From positions 1-33,461 of the forward strand of contig JAJZBH010000004.1 of NCBI GenBank assembly GCA_021799015.1: a DNA stretch of 33,461 nucleotides, in the 5' to 3' direction. Shown here one piece after another: positions 1 to 11,082 of the stretch. A program made the translations under genes and the position numbers. Source of the DNA: Pseudomonadota bacterium (lineage in GTDB: Bacteria; Pseudomonadota; Alphaproteobacteria; Acetobacterales; Acetobacteraceae). Each line of letters begins with the position of its first letter. Positions within the stretch are counted from its first letter, which is position 1. The notes beneath the pieces are model-generated. The model did no database searches and was not told the DNA's origin. It saw only the letters and a program-made list of their open reading frames with translations.

Positions 1-502
1 CGCCGGCGTTCTACCCCCGTTATAATCTCCATCCAGCCACCCGCTCATATCGACGCTCTTACGAGCGTCCATATGAGCGCCACGCTCGGTCAAACACAGG
101 CGGCCTTCAGCGAATGGATACTGGCGTGGGGCGCTGGCATAAAGGGCGCCAAGCACGTCGCCGTGCCTCGAGTTCCCCAGTACACTCGCCAGCTAGGTTC
201 TTTGTCCAACAGCTCACTCCCCACCACGGCGAACTGGCCTGCCATTTCAATCATCTCCGGGCGATGACACTTGCTGGCGGTTAAAATGACCAAACGGCCA
301 TTCTTCCGGTCATTCTCTGAAACCGGAATACGCTTCATTGGTCCGCGCTGATACCGGCCCGCCCCTGCACAGGCGATCGCCTGAGCTTTCGCTGTAGGTA
401 ACGTCGGCCCGCCTTACGCGACATGGCCATTTTGCCCGCTGGCGAATAGAATCAACGGCTGAGCGGAATCACGCTTGGGTCACCGGGGTCCGTCTGATAC
501 AT

Positions 503-3500
503 TTGGCTATGACCAACGATTCCTTCGTTCACTTGCGCGTTCACTCTGCCTATTCCCTTTCGGAGGGGGCGCTCAAACCCAATGCAATAGCCGCTCTTGC
601 GAAAACCCAGAAGATGCCCGCCGTTGCGATGACCGACACATCGAACCTGTTCGGCGCCATAGAATTCTCAAAGGCATGCACCGACTGCGGAGTCCAACCA
701 ATTATAGGCTGCCAGATCGCTTTGAGTCGTGCCGATCACAAGAATCTGCCACCAGATCCGATCGTCTTGCTTGCGAAGGACCTCGCGGGCTTCAATAATC
801 TCTCAAAGCTCTCCTCCACTAGCTTTCTTTCCACGGACGCAGGTTCGCGTCCTCAGATAACCATTTCCCAACTTTGCGAACACCATACAGGTCTCATACT
901 GCTTACCGGCGGGCGATTTGGCCCACTGGGCCGCTTGCTTGCGGAAGGCCAGCACGACGAGGCCAAACATTTTCTCGGGTTATTGGTCGAGTGCTTCGGC
1001 GACCGTGTTGCCATGGAACTTGAGCGTCATGGTCTACCAACCGAACAAGCGGTTGAGCCTGGCCTAATTTCGCTAGCTGATGATGCCGGGGTTCCGCTTG
1101 TTGCTACGAACGAATGCTTCTATTCGGGTCCTGAAATGTATGAGGCGCACGATGCACTCCTTTGCATCGCTGAAGGCCACCTGCTCTCTGAAGCTGAACG
1201 CCGGCGAGTGACCGGCGAACATTGGTTCAAGACAGCCACAGCTATGCGCGCCCTTTTTTCTGACCTGCCGGACGCGTGTGACAATACGTTAGCGATTGCC
1301 CAGCGATGCGCCGTGGCCGCACCTATCCGCAAGCCTTTGCTTCCGACATATCCGAAACTCAGGCCGGGTACCAGCGAGGCAGAAGCCTTGCGTCACATGG
1401 CACGCGACGGTCTGCAGCGGCGCCTTGCCGTTATGGATGCTGATGATGTGACCGTGACTAAATACCGTGATCGTCTGGAATTTGAACTTAATGTCATCGA
1501 GCAGATGGGATTTGCAGGTTATTTCCTGATCGTGGCAGATTTTATCCAATGGGCAAAGTCTCAGGGTATTCCGGTTGGGCCTGGTCGCGGCTCCGGTGCC
1601 GGATCTCTAGCTGCCTATGCTCTGCTGATTACCGATCTTGATCCAATTCCGTTCAACCTGCTTTTTGAACGCTTTCTAAACCCAGAGCGGGTATCGATGC
1701 CTGACTTTGATATCGACTTTTGTCAGGAACGCCGTGACGAGGTTATCGACTACGTCCGGCGCGAATATGGTGCCGATCGCGTTGCGCAAATCATAACGTT
1801 TGGGAAACTTCAAGCAAGAGCAGCCGTCCGCGACATAGGGCGTGTTCTTGGCATGCCGTATGGGCAGGTCAACAAGGTGGCAGAGCTTACACCGAACAAC
1901 CCTGCAAAGCCAATTCCATTGGTGGATGCAGTGCAAGCCGAACCACGCCTGCGCGAGCTTCGCGACACTGACGAGTCGGTGCGGCGGTTGCTCGAAATTG
2001 CCATGCAAGTGGAGGGACTTTATCGGCATGCGAGTACCCATGCGGCAGGAATTGTTATAGGTGATCAACCGTTAATGGACTTGGTTCCCCTATACCGCGA
2101 TCCTCGTTCCGAAATGCTAATTACCCAGTACTCGATGAAAAACGTAGAGACCGCTGGGCTTGTCAAATTTGATTTTTTGGGCCTCACGACGCTGTCGATC
2201 GTTGATCGAGCAGTAAAATTGCTTTCTGATCTAGGCCTCAAGATAGATCTTTCAAGCATTCCACTGGATGATCGAAAAACGTACGAGATGCTGTCTCGTG
2301 GCGAGGCTGGCGGCGTATTTACGTTTGAAACCCAAGGGTTTCGGGATGTCCTGCGGCAGATGCGCCCTGACCGGTTTGAAGACCTCATCGCTGCGCAGGC
2401 TTTGAATCGGCCTGGCCCGATGGCCAATATCCCAGCGTACTGTGCCCGTAAACACGGCGAACCTTGGGAATCACCAGAGCCTTCAATCCACGATATTTTG
2501 AGCGAAACCTACGGGATCCTCGTTTACCAGGAACAGGTGATGCAAATCGCGCAGCGGATGGCCGGATATAGCTTGGGTGGGGCCGATTTGCTGCGTCGTG
2601 CGATGGGCAAGAAGATACGCGACGAAATGGAGGCGCAACGAAAGACTTTTGTTGAAGGGGCAATGGCAAAGGGCTTTGCTGAAAGCAAGGCCATCGAGGT
2701 CTTTGATCTGATGGCGAAATTTGCCGACTATGGCTTTAATAAATCGCATGCGGCAGCATATGCATTGGTGTCGTACCAGACTGCATGGCTGCGGGCGAAC
2801 CACCCGGTGGCCTTCATTGCCGCTTCAATGAGCCTTTCCAAATCCAATCCCGAAAAACTTTCTACCCTTCGGCAGGATGCGATACGATTGGGCATCTCAA
2901 TTCTGCCTCCCGATATCAACAAGTCCACGCATGATTTTACTATTGAACGCGCTGCAGATGGCACCTTGGCAATTCGGTACGCGCTAGCTGCCATCAAGCG
3001 TGTCGGTGAGCATGCCATGCGTGATCTCTCCACTGCCAGGAAAGACAGACCTTTTTCTGACCTCACAGATTTTTGTGCGCGCGTTGATCCTCGTTCTCTG
3101 AACAAGACTCAGATAGAGCAGCTAGCCAAAGCAGGAGCGTTTGATGGGTTAGAATCTAACCGCGCAAGAGTTGTAGCTGGCGCTGAGATTTTGCTTCGAC
3201 GTGCCCAGGCAGAAACAGAAGCAAAACAAACAGGACAGTTGGGCCTTTTTACGGAGCATCGTAATCGGCTTCGTTCCCGCGCCAGTATTGCGGCAACTGA
3301 CACCGAAGCTAAAGGAAATCTCGTTGTCGTTCAAGGCGCAGATGCCGTACGGCTTCCCAATGTACCTGCATGGTCGAGATTTGAAGCAATTTCTCACGAA
3401 GCAGAGGCCATTGGCTATCATCTAACGGCCCATCCACTTGACGCTTACGATACTGTTCTTCGGCGCCTCAACGTCATAGAGTCCGCGCGCCTTGAGTCTG

Positions 3501-4000
3501 CTGCCCGGACCGGGGTAACGCGCGTTAAACTTGCCGGCATTTTTGTTTCCCGAAAGGAGCGCACAACACGCACGGGTACTCGCATGGCGTGGGTGCAGCT
3601 TTCGGATCGCCGTGGTACGTTTGAGGTGACACTTTTTTCGGAGATTCTTGCCCGGGCTCGCGATCTTTTGGCGGACGGGGAAATGCTCCTGATCTCTGCA
3701 GAATTAAGGATGGATAGTGAAACGCTCCGTGTGACGGCGCTCGACGTAGATGCGCTCGAACGGGCAGCTGTAGCGGTTGGTAGTGACCTACGTGTTGAAT
3801 TCGAAACAAAAGGCGCCATCACTTCGCTTCGAGCATTACTTGATCGCGCCGGGCAAGGTAAAGGACGAATCATACTCGTCCCTCGGTTCGAGTCCCGCGC
3901 CACGCTCCAGATTGCATTGTCTGGTGGGTTCAATGTATCTCCGCAGCTCGCTGAGGAAGTTAGGACAATTGACGGCGTCGGGAATGTTACCCTATTCTGA
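503..4000 (+). CDS. dnaE: DNA polymerase III subunit alpha
   Basis: 1165-aa ORF; N-terminal PHP-like FVHLRVHSAYSLSEGALK; polymerase motifs GPGRGSGAGSLAAYAL, PDFDIDFCQERRDEVIDY, GLVKFDFLGL; internal clamp-binding-like QLGLF. ATG at 509 (MTNDSF) is a more likely start than the TTG at 503. Confidence 0.98.
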   Translation: MAMTNDSFVHLRVHSAYSLSEGALKPNAIAALAKTQKMPAVAMTDTSNLFGAIEFSKACTDCGVQPIIGCQIALSRADHKNLPPDPIVLLAKDLAGFNNLSKLSSTSFLSTDAGSRPQITISQLCEHHTGLILLTGGRFGPLGRLLAEGQHDEAKHFLGLLVECFGDRVAMELERHGLPTEQAVEPGLISLADDAGVPLVATNECFYSGPEMYEAHDALLCIAEGHLLSEAERRRVTGEHWFKTATAMRALFSDLPDACDNTLAIAQRCAVAAPIRKPLLPTYPKLRPGTSEAEALRHMARDGLQRRLAVMDADDVTVTKYRDRLEFELNVIEQMGFAGYFLIVADFIQWAKSQGIPVGPGRGSGAGSLAAYALLITDLDPIPFNLLFERFLNPERVSMPDFDIDFCQERRDEVIDYVRREYGADRVAQIITFGKLQARAAVRDIGRVLGMPYGQVNKVAELTPNNPAKPIPLVDAVQAEPRLRELRDTDESVRRLLEIAMQVEGLYRHASTHAAGIVIGDQPLMDLVPLYRDPRSEMLITQYSMKNVETAGLVKFDFLGLTTLSIVDRAVKLLSDLGLKIDLSSIPLDDRKTYEMLSRGEAGGVFTFETQGFRDVLRQMRPDRFEDLIAAQALNRPGPMANIPAYCARKHGEPWESPEPSIHDILSETYGILVYQEQVMQIAQRMAGYSLGGADLLRRAMGKKIRDEMEAQRKTFVEGAMAKGFAESKAIEVFDLMAKFADYGFNKSHAAAYALVSYQTAWLRANHPVAFIAASMSLSKSNPEKLSTLRQDAIRLGISILPPDINKSTHDFTIERAADGTLAIRYALAAIKRVGEHAMRDLSTARKDRPFSDLTDFCARVDPRSLNKTQIEQLAKAGAFDGLESNRARVVAGAEILLRRAQAETEAKQTGQLGLFTEHRNRLRSRASIAATDTEAKGNLVVVQGADAVRLPNVPAWSRFEAISHEAEAIGYHLTAHPLDAYDTVLRRLNVIESARLESAARTGVTRVKLAGIFVSRKERTTRTGTRMAWVQLSDRRGTFEVTLFSEILARARDLLADGEMLLISAELRMDSETLRVTALDVDALERAAVAVGSDLRVEFETKGAITSLRALLDRAGQGKGRIILVPRFESRATLQIALSGGFNVSPQLAEEVRTIDGVGNVTLF

Positions 4001-5032
4001 GTGTGCCATTTTTGGTGTCTCGGGATCACTCACGTCACGATGTCAAATCCGTGTAGGACCATAATAGTGCGCATGAGAGTATTCGCAGAAACTGGCTTCC
4101 GGTGTAGGAAGCCGTCTTCAGAGGGCATGCAGCAACTATAAAATAAGTTGATGTGGCGATAGGGAGACGCCAGAGTTTTTTTCGGTTTGGTCAGCCAGTA
4201 AACGCTTCTAAAGAGTGTGTTGTCCTTGTAGCAGAGGGTATGAGGAGACCTTGTTCTCGAAGAGGTGGAGAACGGCGGCGGAATGAATGAATGCAAACTA
4301 ACGCCGAAAATCAACCGTTCTTACAAGTTATGGGTGAATGCGGCTTACATTGACAAAAAGCGGCTCTTATCTCTTTTTTGAGCGTAAAGGTAATAGGTAT
4401 GGGATAGCTATGGTTGTTAGTTATAGTTTTAGCCGCGCCTAGCCAATTAGGTTCACCTATTTTCTTCAGTGATGGTTGAATCGCAAGGAAAAAAAATCAT
4501 TTTGTGCAAGGCGTATCGCGGCCTAATGGTGAGCAGACTGCTTTCGACGCGTGAAGCTGGCAGAGCATGCGGTCATGCACGGTTTTAGTCTAGGAGTTAT
4601 GCTTATTTCCACGTACTCATCTTGCGGAGGCCTAAAGATAGCGCGCGTTTTTCTTAATTATACAGTGCCGGGCAAGAGCACAGGCGGTTGCAGTGTTTGG
4701 GAGTTGCTGCGTTTAATTGGTAGTTTATGAATCGGCGAGTATACCGGCTGCCTTGATTGGGCAGGATGGCGCAATGAACGGTTTGCATATGCGCGGATTG
4801 GTATGGTTTGCGGGTTTGGGGGCGAGGCGTGCAAGTTTTCTTGAAAGGAAGAGTCAGGATACTCGCATGGGGCATGACTAAGGCGCCGTCGGAGACGGTT
4901 TCATTGCACGGACGCATTTGCAACGAGCGCTGCAGAACTTGTATCTTAGCCGTATAGACCTAACTGGCATTCTGAGGGCAGTGTGCGTGGCTCTCGCAGG
5001 TGTTATGTGCGAGGCCCGCGACAGGAGGTTCC

Positions 5033-6217
5033 ATGAAAGACACAACTAGGGCGCACGTTCTAGCTCGCCACGGAGAGTTGATGCATTCTGAGGCTATTTC
5101 CTTCGCAGTCAGGAACATTGAATCAGCCATGCGGGGGTGGCCTGCAGTAATTACGACCGCGGTTCTGGTGAGCGCGGCCATCGCGGTAGCTGCAATTCTG
5201 CAGATAGTGATTGTTCGTATGGTGCCAAAGCGGCTGCTAAGCACACGACCGGTGCTCGGACGAATGATAAAAAGTATGCGGAAGGTCTTGTTTTTTTATA
5301 TTGCTGTCATTTTGCTTAGTGGTGTTGTTCCGGTGGTGCCGATTTCGGAAGGCGCGCGGATCAGTCTGCTTCATGTCCTTGGAGCTATTTTTATTGTCTT
5401 GATGGGTTGGACATTCACAATCATGGTGGATGCTACTACGGCTCATCAATTAGCTCACCGTCCAGAAAATATTCAGTCTGACGCAATCGCTCGCAAGCAC
5501 GTAACCCAATGGCAAGTGCTAAGGCGCGTTAGTTATGTGTTGACCGTTATGGTCACTGTTGCGGCCGCGCTGATGGTGTTTCCGGCGGTGCGTGCATATG
5601 GTGTGTCGCTCCTGGCGTCCGCTGGGGCCGCAGGCTTGGTGGTTGGTTTGGCGGCAAGGCCGGTGCTATCCAATTTAATTGCGGGTGTCCAGATCGCAAT
5701 CACTCAACCTTTGCGCGTTGAGGACGCCGTGGTGATCAACGGTCAATGGGGATGGATCGAAGAAATTACCAGCACCTATGTGGTTGTTCGCATCTGGAAT
5801 TGGCAACGGATGATCGTGCCATTGGCGTGGCTACTGGAACAACCGTTTCAGAACTGGACGCGCGATAGCTCGGAATTAATCGGGACGGTACATTGGAACG
5901 TCGATTACACGGTGCCTGTTGACGTTCTCCGTAAGAAGCTCGATGAAATTGTCCATTCAACGCCGCTCTGGAGCGGCAAAGTCATGGTACTGCAAGTTAC
6001 CCAAGCGCTAGCAACGACGATCGAGCTGCGTGCCTTAGTATCCGCCCGCAATTCCGGTGAGGCATGGGATCTGCGTTGTTATGTGCGCGAGAAGATGATC
6101 GCCTTTCTGCAGGCAGAATACCCAAATGCTCTGCCCAAGCAGAGGCTGGAGATTGATGCCGCCGCGATGGCTCAGGCAAGGATCGTCGGCGCACAGACCC
6201 CGGAAGACGCGGTGTAA
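5033..6217 (+). CDS. MscS family mechanosensitive ion channel
   Basis: ORF 5000-6217; likely start at ATG 5033 preceded by AGGAGG. Several N-terminal TM segments and an MscS-like stretch GVSLLASAGAAGLVVGLAARPVLSNLIAGVQIAITQPLRVEDAVVINGQWGWIEEITSTYVVVRIWNWQRMIVPL. Confidence 0.93.
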   Translation: MKDTTRAHVLARHGELMHSEAISFAVRNIESAMRGWPAVITTAVLVSAAIAVAAILQIVIVRMVPKRLLSTRPVLGRMIKSMRKVLFFYIAVILLSGVVPVVPISEGARISLLHVLGAIFIVLMGWTFTIMVDATTAHQLAHRPENIQSDAIARKHVTQWQVLRRVSYVLTVMVTVAAALMVFPAVRAYGVSLLASAGAAGLVVGLAARPVLSNLIAGVQIAITQPLRVEDAVVINGQWGWIEEITSTYVVVRIWNWQRMIVPLAWLLEQPFQNWTRDSSELIGTVHWNVDYTVPVDVLRKKLDEIVHSTPLWSGKVMVLQVTQALATTIELRALVSARNSGEAWDLRCYVREKMIAFLQAEYPNALPKQRLEIDAAAMAQARIVGAQTPEDAV

Positions 6218-6833
6218 AAGTGGAGCTTTCAACGGGCATTGGCTTAGGGGGAGAGTCGGCGAGCTTCCGGAAATGCTGCGGTGGCAGTGTCCCTGCAAAC
6301 TGCGGGCTTAAGCGAAATCCCCGGTAGGGGAGGGGAATGTTTAGGTGGGAGCTGGCTACCGGCCGGAGTGGTTCTTAATGTGTACTGGCTGTTGGTGTCG
6401 CTTTTGAGGAATTTGGCGAGCAGATCGTGATTCGGCTGATTGAGTTTTGGAGGCCAGACATGACTGAAGAATGGAACACAGGCCCTTTTTTGCTAACGCT
6501 CGCTAAGCTCCAGACAAAAAATCCCTAGACTTGTGGTTTCGTGCAGGGTTGGTGCACCGTCGCGTAGGCATTCGTCGACATTCAGTGCGGTCGGTTGTAC
6601 GTCAACTCGGCGCGGTAAGCGCGGGATAATCGGAATTAGGCCCTTGCTTCCAGATATCTGGCCGCGTGATGGGAAAATGCTGAAGGCTTGCCTCCGCGGA
6701 TCGCATGGTAAGGCAATGAGTGTTGCGGAACGTTACGGCTCATCTTCGAGTGGTATCCTCGGCCATCGAAGGGGGCAATGTTGAACAAAAGCAGATCGTA
6801 CTGCCCAAGCAACGGGAGCCGCGACGAACGGTA

Positions 6834-8813
6834 TTAAAGCCTAGTCCGACCACGTACGCCGAACAGGAAGTTCTGCCCGGGTATTTGTAAGCCATTAATT
6901 GGTTCGAAGGGAGAGTTAAGCAGGTTTCGGCCAGTGGCAAACAAGGTAAGCCTCCGAAAGATTCGAAAGTTAACCGTAAGATTTACGATCACGCCAGCGT
7001 TCGACAAGCCGATACCCGCAGGGTATCCAGAATTGTCGATCAGATAGTCAGAAAATTGGCCAATATACCGGATCTGCGGCACTATATCGATGCGTGGGGT
7101 TGGCGCGATCTCGAATAACGCGGAACCCGCATTTTCAGGGCGGCGTAGCAGCGCGGCTCTAGTTAAACCGTCCCGGGCCTGGGTGTAGGTATAGCTAAGT
7201 TGTGCCTTTAGCCACGTCACAGGATGCAGATTAAGCTGGGTTTCAACGCCGTGGATTCGGGCCACGGCGATATTTTCCTCCGTCGCGATTGCAGGGGATA
7301 CCTGAGTATATTCGATCAGGTTGTTGATATTATCACGAAAGTAGTCAGCTGAAATCGTCGCAACGCAGTCGCAGCCGAAGCTCGCGAGCGTAGTAGTTGC
7401 ACCTATCTGGTAGCCAACGCTGCGCTCGGGCTTCAGCGAGGGATTCCCGCGGTAGCCGTAGGTGTCAATGCCGTAGAGGTCAAAAAGCGAGGGGGCAAGA
7501 AATCCGGAACCGTACGAAAATTTAAGACGAGTTGATAAACTAGGAATCATGACTGCAGCACCAATGCGCCCAGTTATTACGTTACCGTAATCTGAAATGC
7601 CGTCGTCACGAAGGGCAGCCATAAGTGACATATGGGGGAAAAGATGTCCTTGTGCTCCTATGTGAAATGCGGTCGTGCGCTGTCCGGCATTTACGGTGGA
7701 TTTGTAAGGAGAACCATAGAAACTCTCATCTACGTTCTGGTTTGCTCGGGTACGATCTTGCTCAAACCCGGCGACAAAAGCGCAATGGTGCATTATTCCG
7801 CAGGACTTCAAGCTAAGAACATTGTTGAACTGGATTACTGTTCGGGTGCCGGCATACGAACTGTTACCGGCAAACTGATTTGGGTCGGCCGGATCGAGCA
7901 GCGCAAGGTAGCGGCGATCGTCCTGGAGACGGGACAGATAAAGAGAACTGGTGAGATGCCGGTCGAAAAGGTGGGATCTGACTCCTAGTCGGCTAAAAAA
8001 AAGCGAATCGTAGCTATTCTCGTATGGGTCGTCGAACGCAGGATAACCCAGATCAGGGTAGGTCGAGCCCGCCTTTCGGGCGCGCACGATTAACGAAACA
8101 CGGGTTCCGGCAAAGGGCCTGTAGCCCAGGTTTATGGCAGCGAGTTGATAGCGGAATGGGTTGCGGATGGCACGGTAGGCTAAGAGGCGCCGAGCTAGGG
8201 AATCGAAGCCCGCTTGTTCGATTATTGATCCGGTGAGGGCGAAGTCAAACGCGCCCTTGGTGCCCGAAACCGTCGCGCTGGCCTCACCTTGTCCCGGAAA
8301 CCCACCTGCCACATTGTAGCTAATGTGCGGCGCACCTGTGCCGCGCTTGCTCACGAGATTGATTACTCCACCGATGGCACCCGAACCGTACAATCCTGAC
8401 ATTGGGCCTCGAACCACCACAATGCGGGCGATGTCAGCCAAGCCGTCGACGCCAAAGTTAAAGGCACCGTTAGAGACAGATGGATCGTTGATGGGGACAC
8501 CATCGAGCAGAACCAAAACATCCTCGGAATTACTTCCTTGAATGAACACGCTGGTTGCACTGCCTGGACCACCGGAGGGAACGACATTCAGACCTGGCAC
8601 AGCTGCGAGTGCTTGTGCCAAGGTGGAATCGCCGCGACGCTTCATCTCGGTCGCGGTGATGATGGTGACGCTGGCTGGCGTGTCGCTAACTGTAGTTGGA
8701 ACGTAGCTGGCTGTGATGCTTTTGATTCGAATGCTTTCTGTTGGGGCATTCTGAGCAAAAGCTGATGCGCAAAGAAGGGCAGTAAACAGGAATATGCAGA
8801 CGAGGCGACGCAT
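6834..8813 (-). CDS. btuB: TonB-dependent outer-membrane receptor, BtuB-like (cobalamin)
   Basis: 659 aa with signal peptide; plug-domain motifs SVTIITATEMKRRGDSTLAQALAAVPGLNVVPSGG, VLVLLDGVPINDPS, VVRGPMSGLYGSGAIGGVINLVSKRG. Preceded by a cobalamin riboswitch, which supports the substrate call. Confidence 0.92.
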   Translation of the reverse strand: MRRLVCIFLFTALLCASAFAQNAPTESIRIKSITASYVPTTVSDTPASVTIITATEMKRRGDSTLAQALAAVPGLNVVPSGGPGSATSVFIQGSNSEDVLVLLDGVPINDPSVSNGAFNFGVDGLADIARIVVVRGPMSGLYGSGAIGGVINLVSKRGTGAPHISYNVAGGFPGQGEASATVSGTKGAFDFALTGSIIEQAGFDSLARRLLAYRAIRNPFRYQLAAINLGYRPFAGTRVSLIVRARKAGSTYPDLGYPAFDDPYENSYDSLFFSRLGVRSHLFDRHLTSSLYLSRLQDDRRYLALLDPADPNQFAGNSSYAGTRTVIQFNNVLSLKSCGIMHHCAFVAGFEQDRTRANQNVDESFYGSPYKSTVNAGQRTTAFHIGAQGHLFPHMSLMAALRDDGISDYGNVITGRIGAAVMIPSLSTRLKFSYGSGFLAPSLFDLYGIDTYGYRGNPSLKPERSVGYQIGATTTLASFGCDCVATISADYFRDNINNLIEYTQVSPAIATEENIAVARIHGVETQLNLHPVTWLKAQLSYTYTQARDGLTRAALLRRPENAGSALFEIAPTPRIDIVPQIRYIGQFSDYLIDNSGYPAGIGLSNAGVIVNLTVNFRIFRRLTLFATGRNLLNSPFEPINGLQIPGQNFLFGVRGRTRL

Positions 8814-8936
8814 CGCGTGTCTCCGTGGTCGCTTGCCCTTTTAGGCTGGGCGACGGTTTGGGACGGCGACAGACGGCTTTGGGACTCTCACCCTTCGCGT
8901 TCGGTGCACCCCGCCCGAATGCGCGCACATCGTCTA

Positions 8937-9112
8937 GATGCCGGCCGGTCTCCTGGCTCGCGGGTCATTAAGCGACCCGGCCTTCTCGTCCCGTTGGACA
9001 ATGGCCGATAGCGGGTCGCCTTCACCACTCACAGTTGCGGGGGCAGCTGCAGTCTGGGCCCGATCGGCTCGTCCTGCATTCCCGTTTCAGCCCTTGCGGG
9101 CCACCGTCATCT
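8937..9112 (-). promoter_or_regulatory. Cobalamin (AdoCbl) riboswitch upstream of btuB
   Basis: On the minus strand: GGTGGCCCGCAAGGGCTGAAACGGGAA, then CTGCCCCCGCAACTGT (9031-9046), then the B12 box GCCAGGAGACCGGCC (8943-8957), in canonical order ahead of the receptor gene. Boundaries approximate. Confidence 0.95.
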
Positions 9113-9623
9113 GCCTTCTCATAACGTGAGGGCGGAGTCGGATGCAAGACGGAGGAAGAACGATAATGAGTCGGAGCAGGCCGAACAAAGGATTCTCGGC
9201 GACATGTTTTTCATCACCCATGTGCCTGGCGATAGCGCTGACATCTATCTTGATTGGTAAAGACGCCGACATCGCGTTGCTCCTCAAGAATTTAGCGGCA
9301 TGATGAGTTTTGGCGGTCAGGAAGAGGCACCAAAGGGTGGCTGCACTCTGAAGGGCACCTTCTTATGGTGCTGCAACATTCGGATCTGGGGCACGCAACG
9401 ATTAGTCACTTTGGTGCTCGGCCAATGCGGCACGGTGCTATTCGTTAACTCGCGCTCTATCATCGGAGCTGATGCTCTGGTCGCGAGCTAGCAGTAATTT
9501 CTTACGCACCTGCGCTTCCTCATATGGGCGAAAACGCCGGCAGAGACTTCTGGAGGCGTTCTTTTCACTTTCGGGAAGAGTCTGGCTTGTCTTGCACCAA
9601 CGATAATTGCAGGATAACGAACT

Positions 9624-10259
9624 TTATTCATTCGCCTCCATGCGTTTTAGCTGGTTCTTCATGGCTTCGAGCAGCGCAGCCACCTGGCCACCGTTATCAC
9701 TTATGACACTTGCGTAATCCGATCGCTCGGTAATCCGCAGTGACGTACCCTCGACTACAACGTCAATGATCTTGGGCGTACCCCTGATATCCTGTACCAC
9801 CCACTGGACGTTAGCTGGGGGATGGTCTGGTCGATTGATTACGGTACTAACCATTTCACCTTCCGGTCCATTCTGCGCGCCAAGTACATGGAAAGTGATG
9901 CCGACATAAGCCCGGATCTGCGTCGTGATATTGAAAGCGAGAAGTTGGTGGAATAGGGTCATGTATTGTTGGCGCTGTTCCGGCGTTGCCACGTTCCAGA
10001 ATCGGCCAAGTACGAATCGGCCGATCTGATTGACAGCGACAATTTCATCAACCAACGCACGGAGCTTGTCAGCTTTTTGCGATGCCGAGCCGGGCCCGTT
10101 GACGATATTCACCAGACGTTCCCCCGATCGCCTGATAAATTGCTCAGCCGCAGATTTTTGAGGCGCAGCGGCAGCGGCCGGCATCAGGTCGGCGAGCACC
10201 GAGATTCCCGGCAAGGCGGCGAATGCTCCTAGCAGAACGCGACGCGAGCGATTGGTCAT
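9624..10259 (-). CDS. mlaC: MlaC/Ttg2D-type periplasmic phospholipid-binding protein
   Basis: MTNRSRRVLLGAFAALPGI signal-like N-terminus (RR motif), AEQFIRRSGERLVNIVNG, FVLGRFWNVATPEQRQQYMTLFHQLL: MlaC family pattern. Overlaps the end of mlaA region. Confidence 0.9.
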   Translation of the reverse strand: MTNRSRRVLLGAFAALPGISVLADLMPAAAAAPQKSAAEQFIRRSGERLVNIVNGPGSASQKADKLRALVDEIVAVNQIGRFVLGRFWNVATPEQRQQYMTLFHQLLAFNITTQIRAYVGITFHVLGAQNGPEGEMVSTVINRPDHPPANVQWVVQDIRGTPKIIDVVVEGTSLRITERSDYASVISDNGGQVAALLEAMKNQLKRMEANE

Positions 10260-10260
10260 G

Positions 10261-11082
10261 TCAGAAGCCTTTCCTGTATTTCGCATCCAAAGCCTTTTGC
10301 ATCGCGCGTCGTTCTGCAGGAGGATACCACGCAGGAACGGTTGGCACGTTGCTCACATTGATAGTACGCAATTGTGAGGCGCGATGCTGGCGATAAAGGC
10401 TCCGAAATGTGGCATAGGGATCCAGAGCAGTCTCTTTGATGTTCTTGATTGGGCCGATCAGCTCTGCGCGCAGATTGACTAAATTCAGGGCATTTGATGA
10501 ATAGTTAAACGCTGTCAACGCCGTTGAGCCCGGTGCCGGAAATGTCGGCGACAGCACCACGTCAGCAGGAATCGATGTTGCGTCCCGTAACCCTGAAGGA
10601 CCGAAAAGCGGCAAATAGAGATATGGTCCAGCTGGCACACCATAGCCAGCCAAAGTTAGGCCGAGGTCGGTATAAACCCTATGGTACCCTAGGGCACTGG
10701 CCGGATCAAAGATTCCCCCCAGACCGATGGTCGAATTGACCAGAAACCGGACCAACGTTGTACCAGCGTCCGTGGGTTTGCCGGCTGCCATAAAACATAG
10801 CAGTTGGCCTGGGGCTGACAGATTGTTCATGAAATCAGTAACATGATTGCGGAATGGCTGGCTCGTCACACGGTCGTAGCCTTCTGCAACAGGCAACATT
10901 ATATAGGTATCAAGGACGTTGTTGACCTTATAAAATGCTTGATTCATCGGTTTCAGCGGATCGTTCTGCTGCTGGTAGGCTTGATAAGCCAATTTGTCCG
11001 TTTTGGGTGGTGGAGTCGCACACCCAACGAGACTTACGCAAAGGCCGCAGAGGGCAAGGAACGGTAGGATCGCGTTTGCCAT
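10261..11082 (-). CDS. mlaA: MlaA/VacJ family outer-membrane lipoprotein
   Basis: Start at MANAILPFLALCGLCVSLVGCATPPP (lipobox LVGC); DPLKPMNQAFYKVNNVLDTY, RNHVTDFMNNLSAPGQLLC, NSTIGLGGIFDPAS, TLAGYGVPAGPYLYLPLFGPSGLRDA are diagnostic of VacJ. The ORF track extends to 11163. Confidence 0.96.
   Translation of the reverse strand: MANAILPFLALCGLCVSLVGCATPPPKTDKLAYQAYQQQNDPLKPMNQAFYKVNNVLDTYIMLPVAEGYDRVTSQPFRNHVTDFMNNLSAPGQLLCFMAAGKPTDAGTTLVRFLVNSTIGLGGIFDPASALGYHRVYTDLGLTLAGYGVPAGPYLYLPLFGPSGLRDATSIPADVVLSPTFPAPGSTALTAFNYSSNALNLVNLRAELIGPIKNIKETALDPYATFRSLYRQHRASQLRTINVSNVPTVPAWYPPAERRAMQKALDAKYRKGF

Noticed and set aside
3885-3903. tRNA T-arm-like GGTTCGAGTCCCGC
   Set aside because: Lies in frame within dnaE with no matching acceptor stem or D-arm; coincidence.
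3445-4029. 194-aa antisense ORF opposite dnaE
   Set aside because: Shadow ORF of a strongly conserved gene; low-complexity composition, no family motif.
7632-7988. 118-aa plus-strand ORF inside btuB
   Set aside because: Antisense to a well-supported TonB receptor; no recognisable domain.
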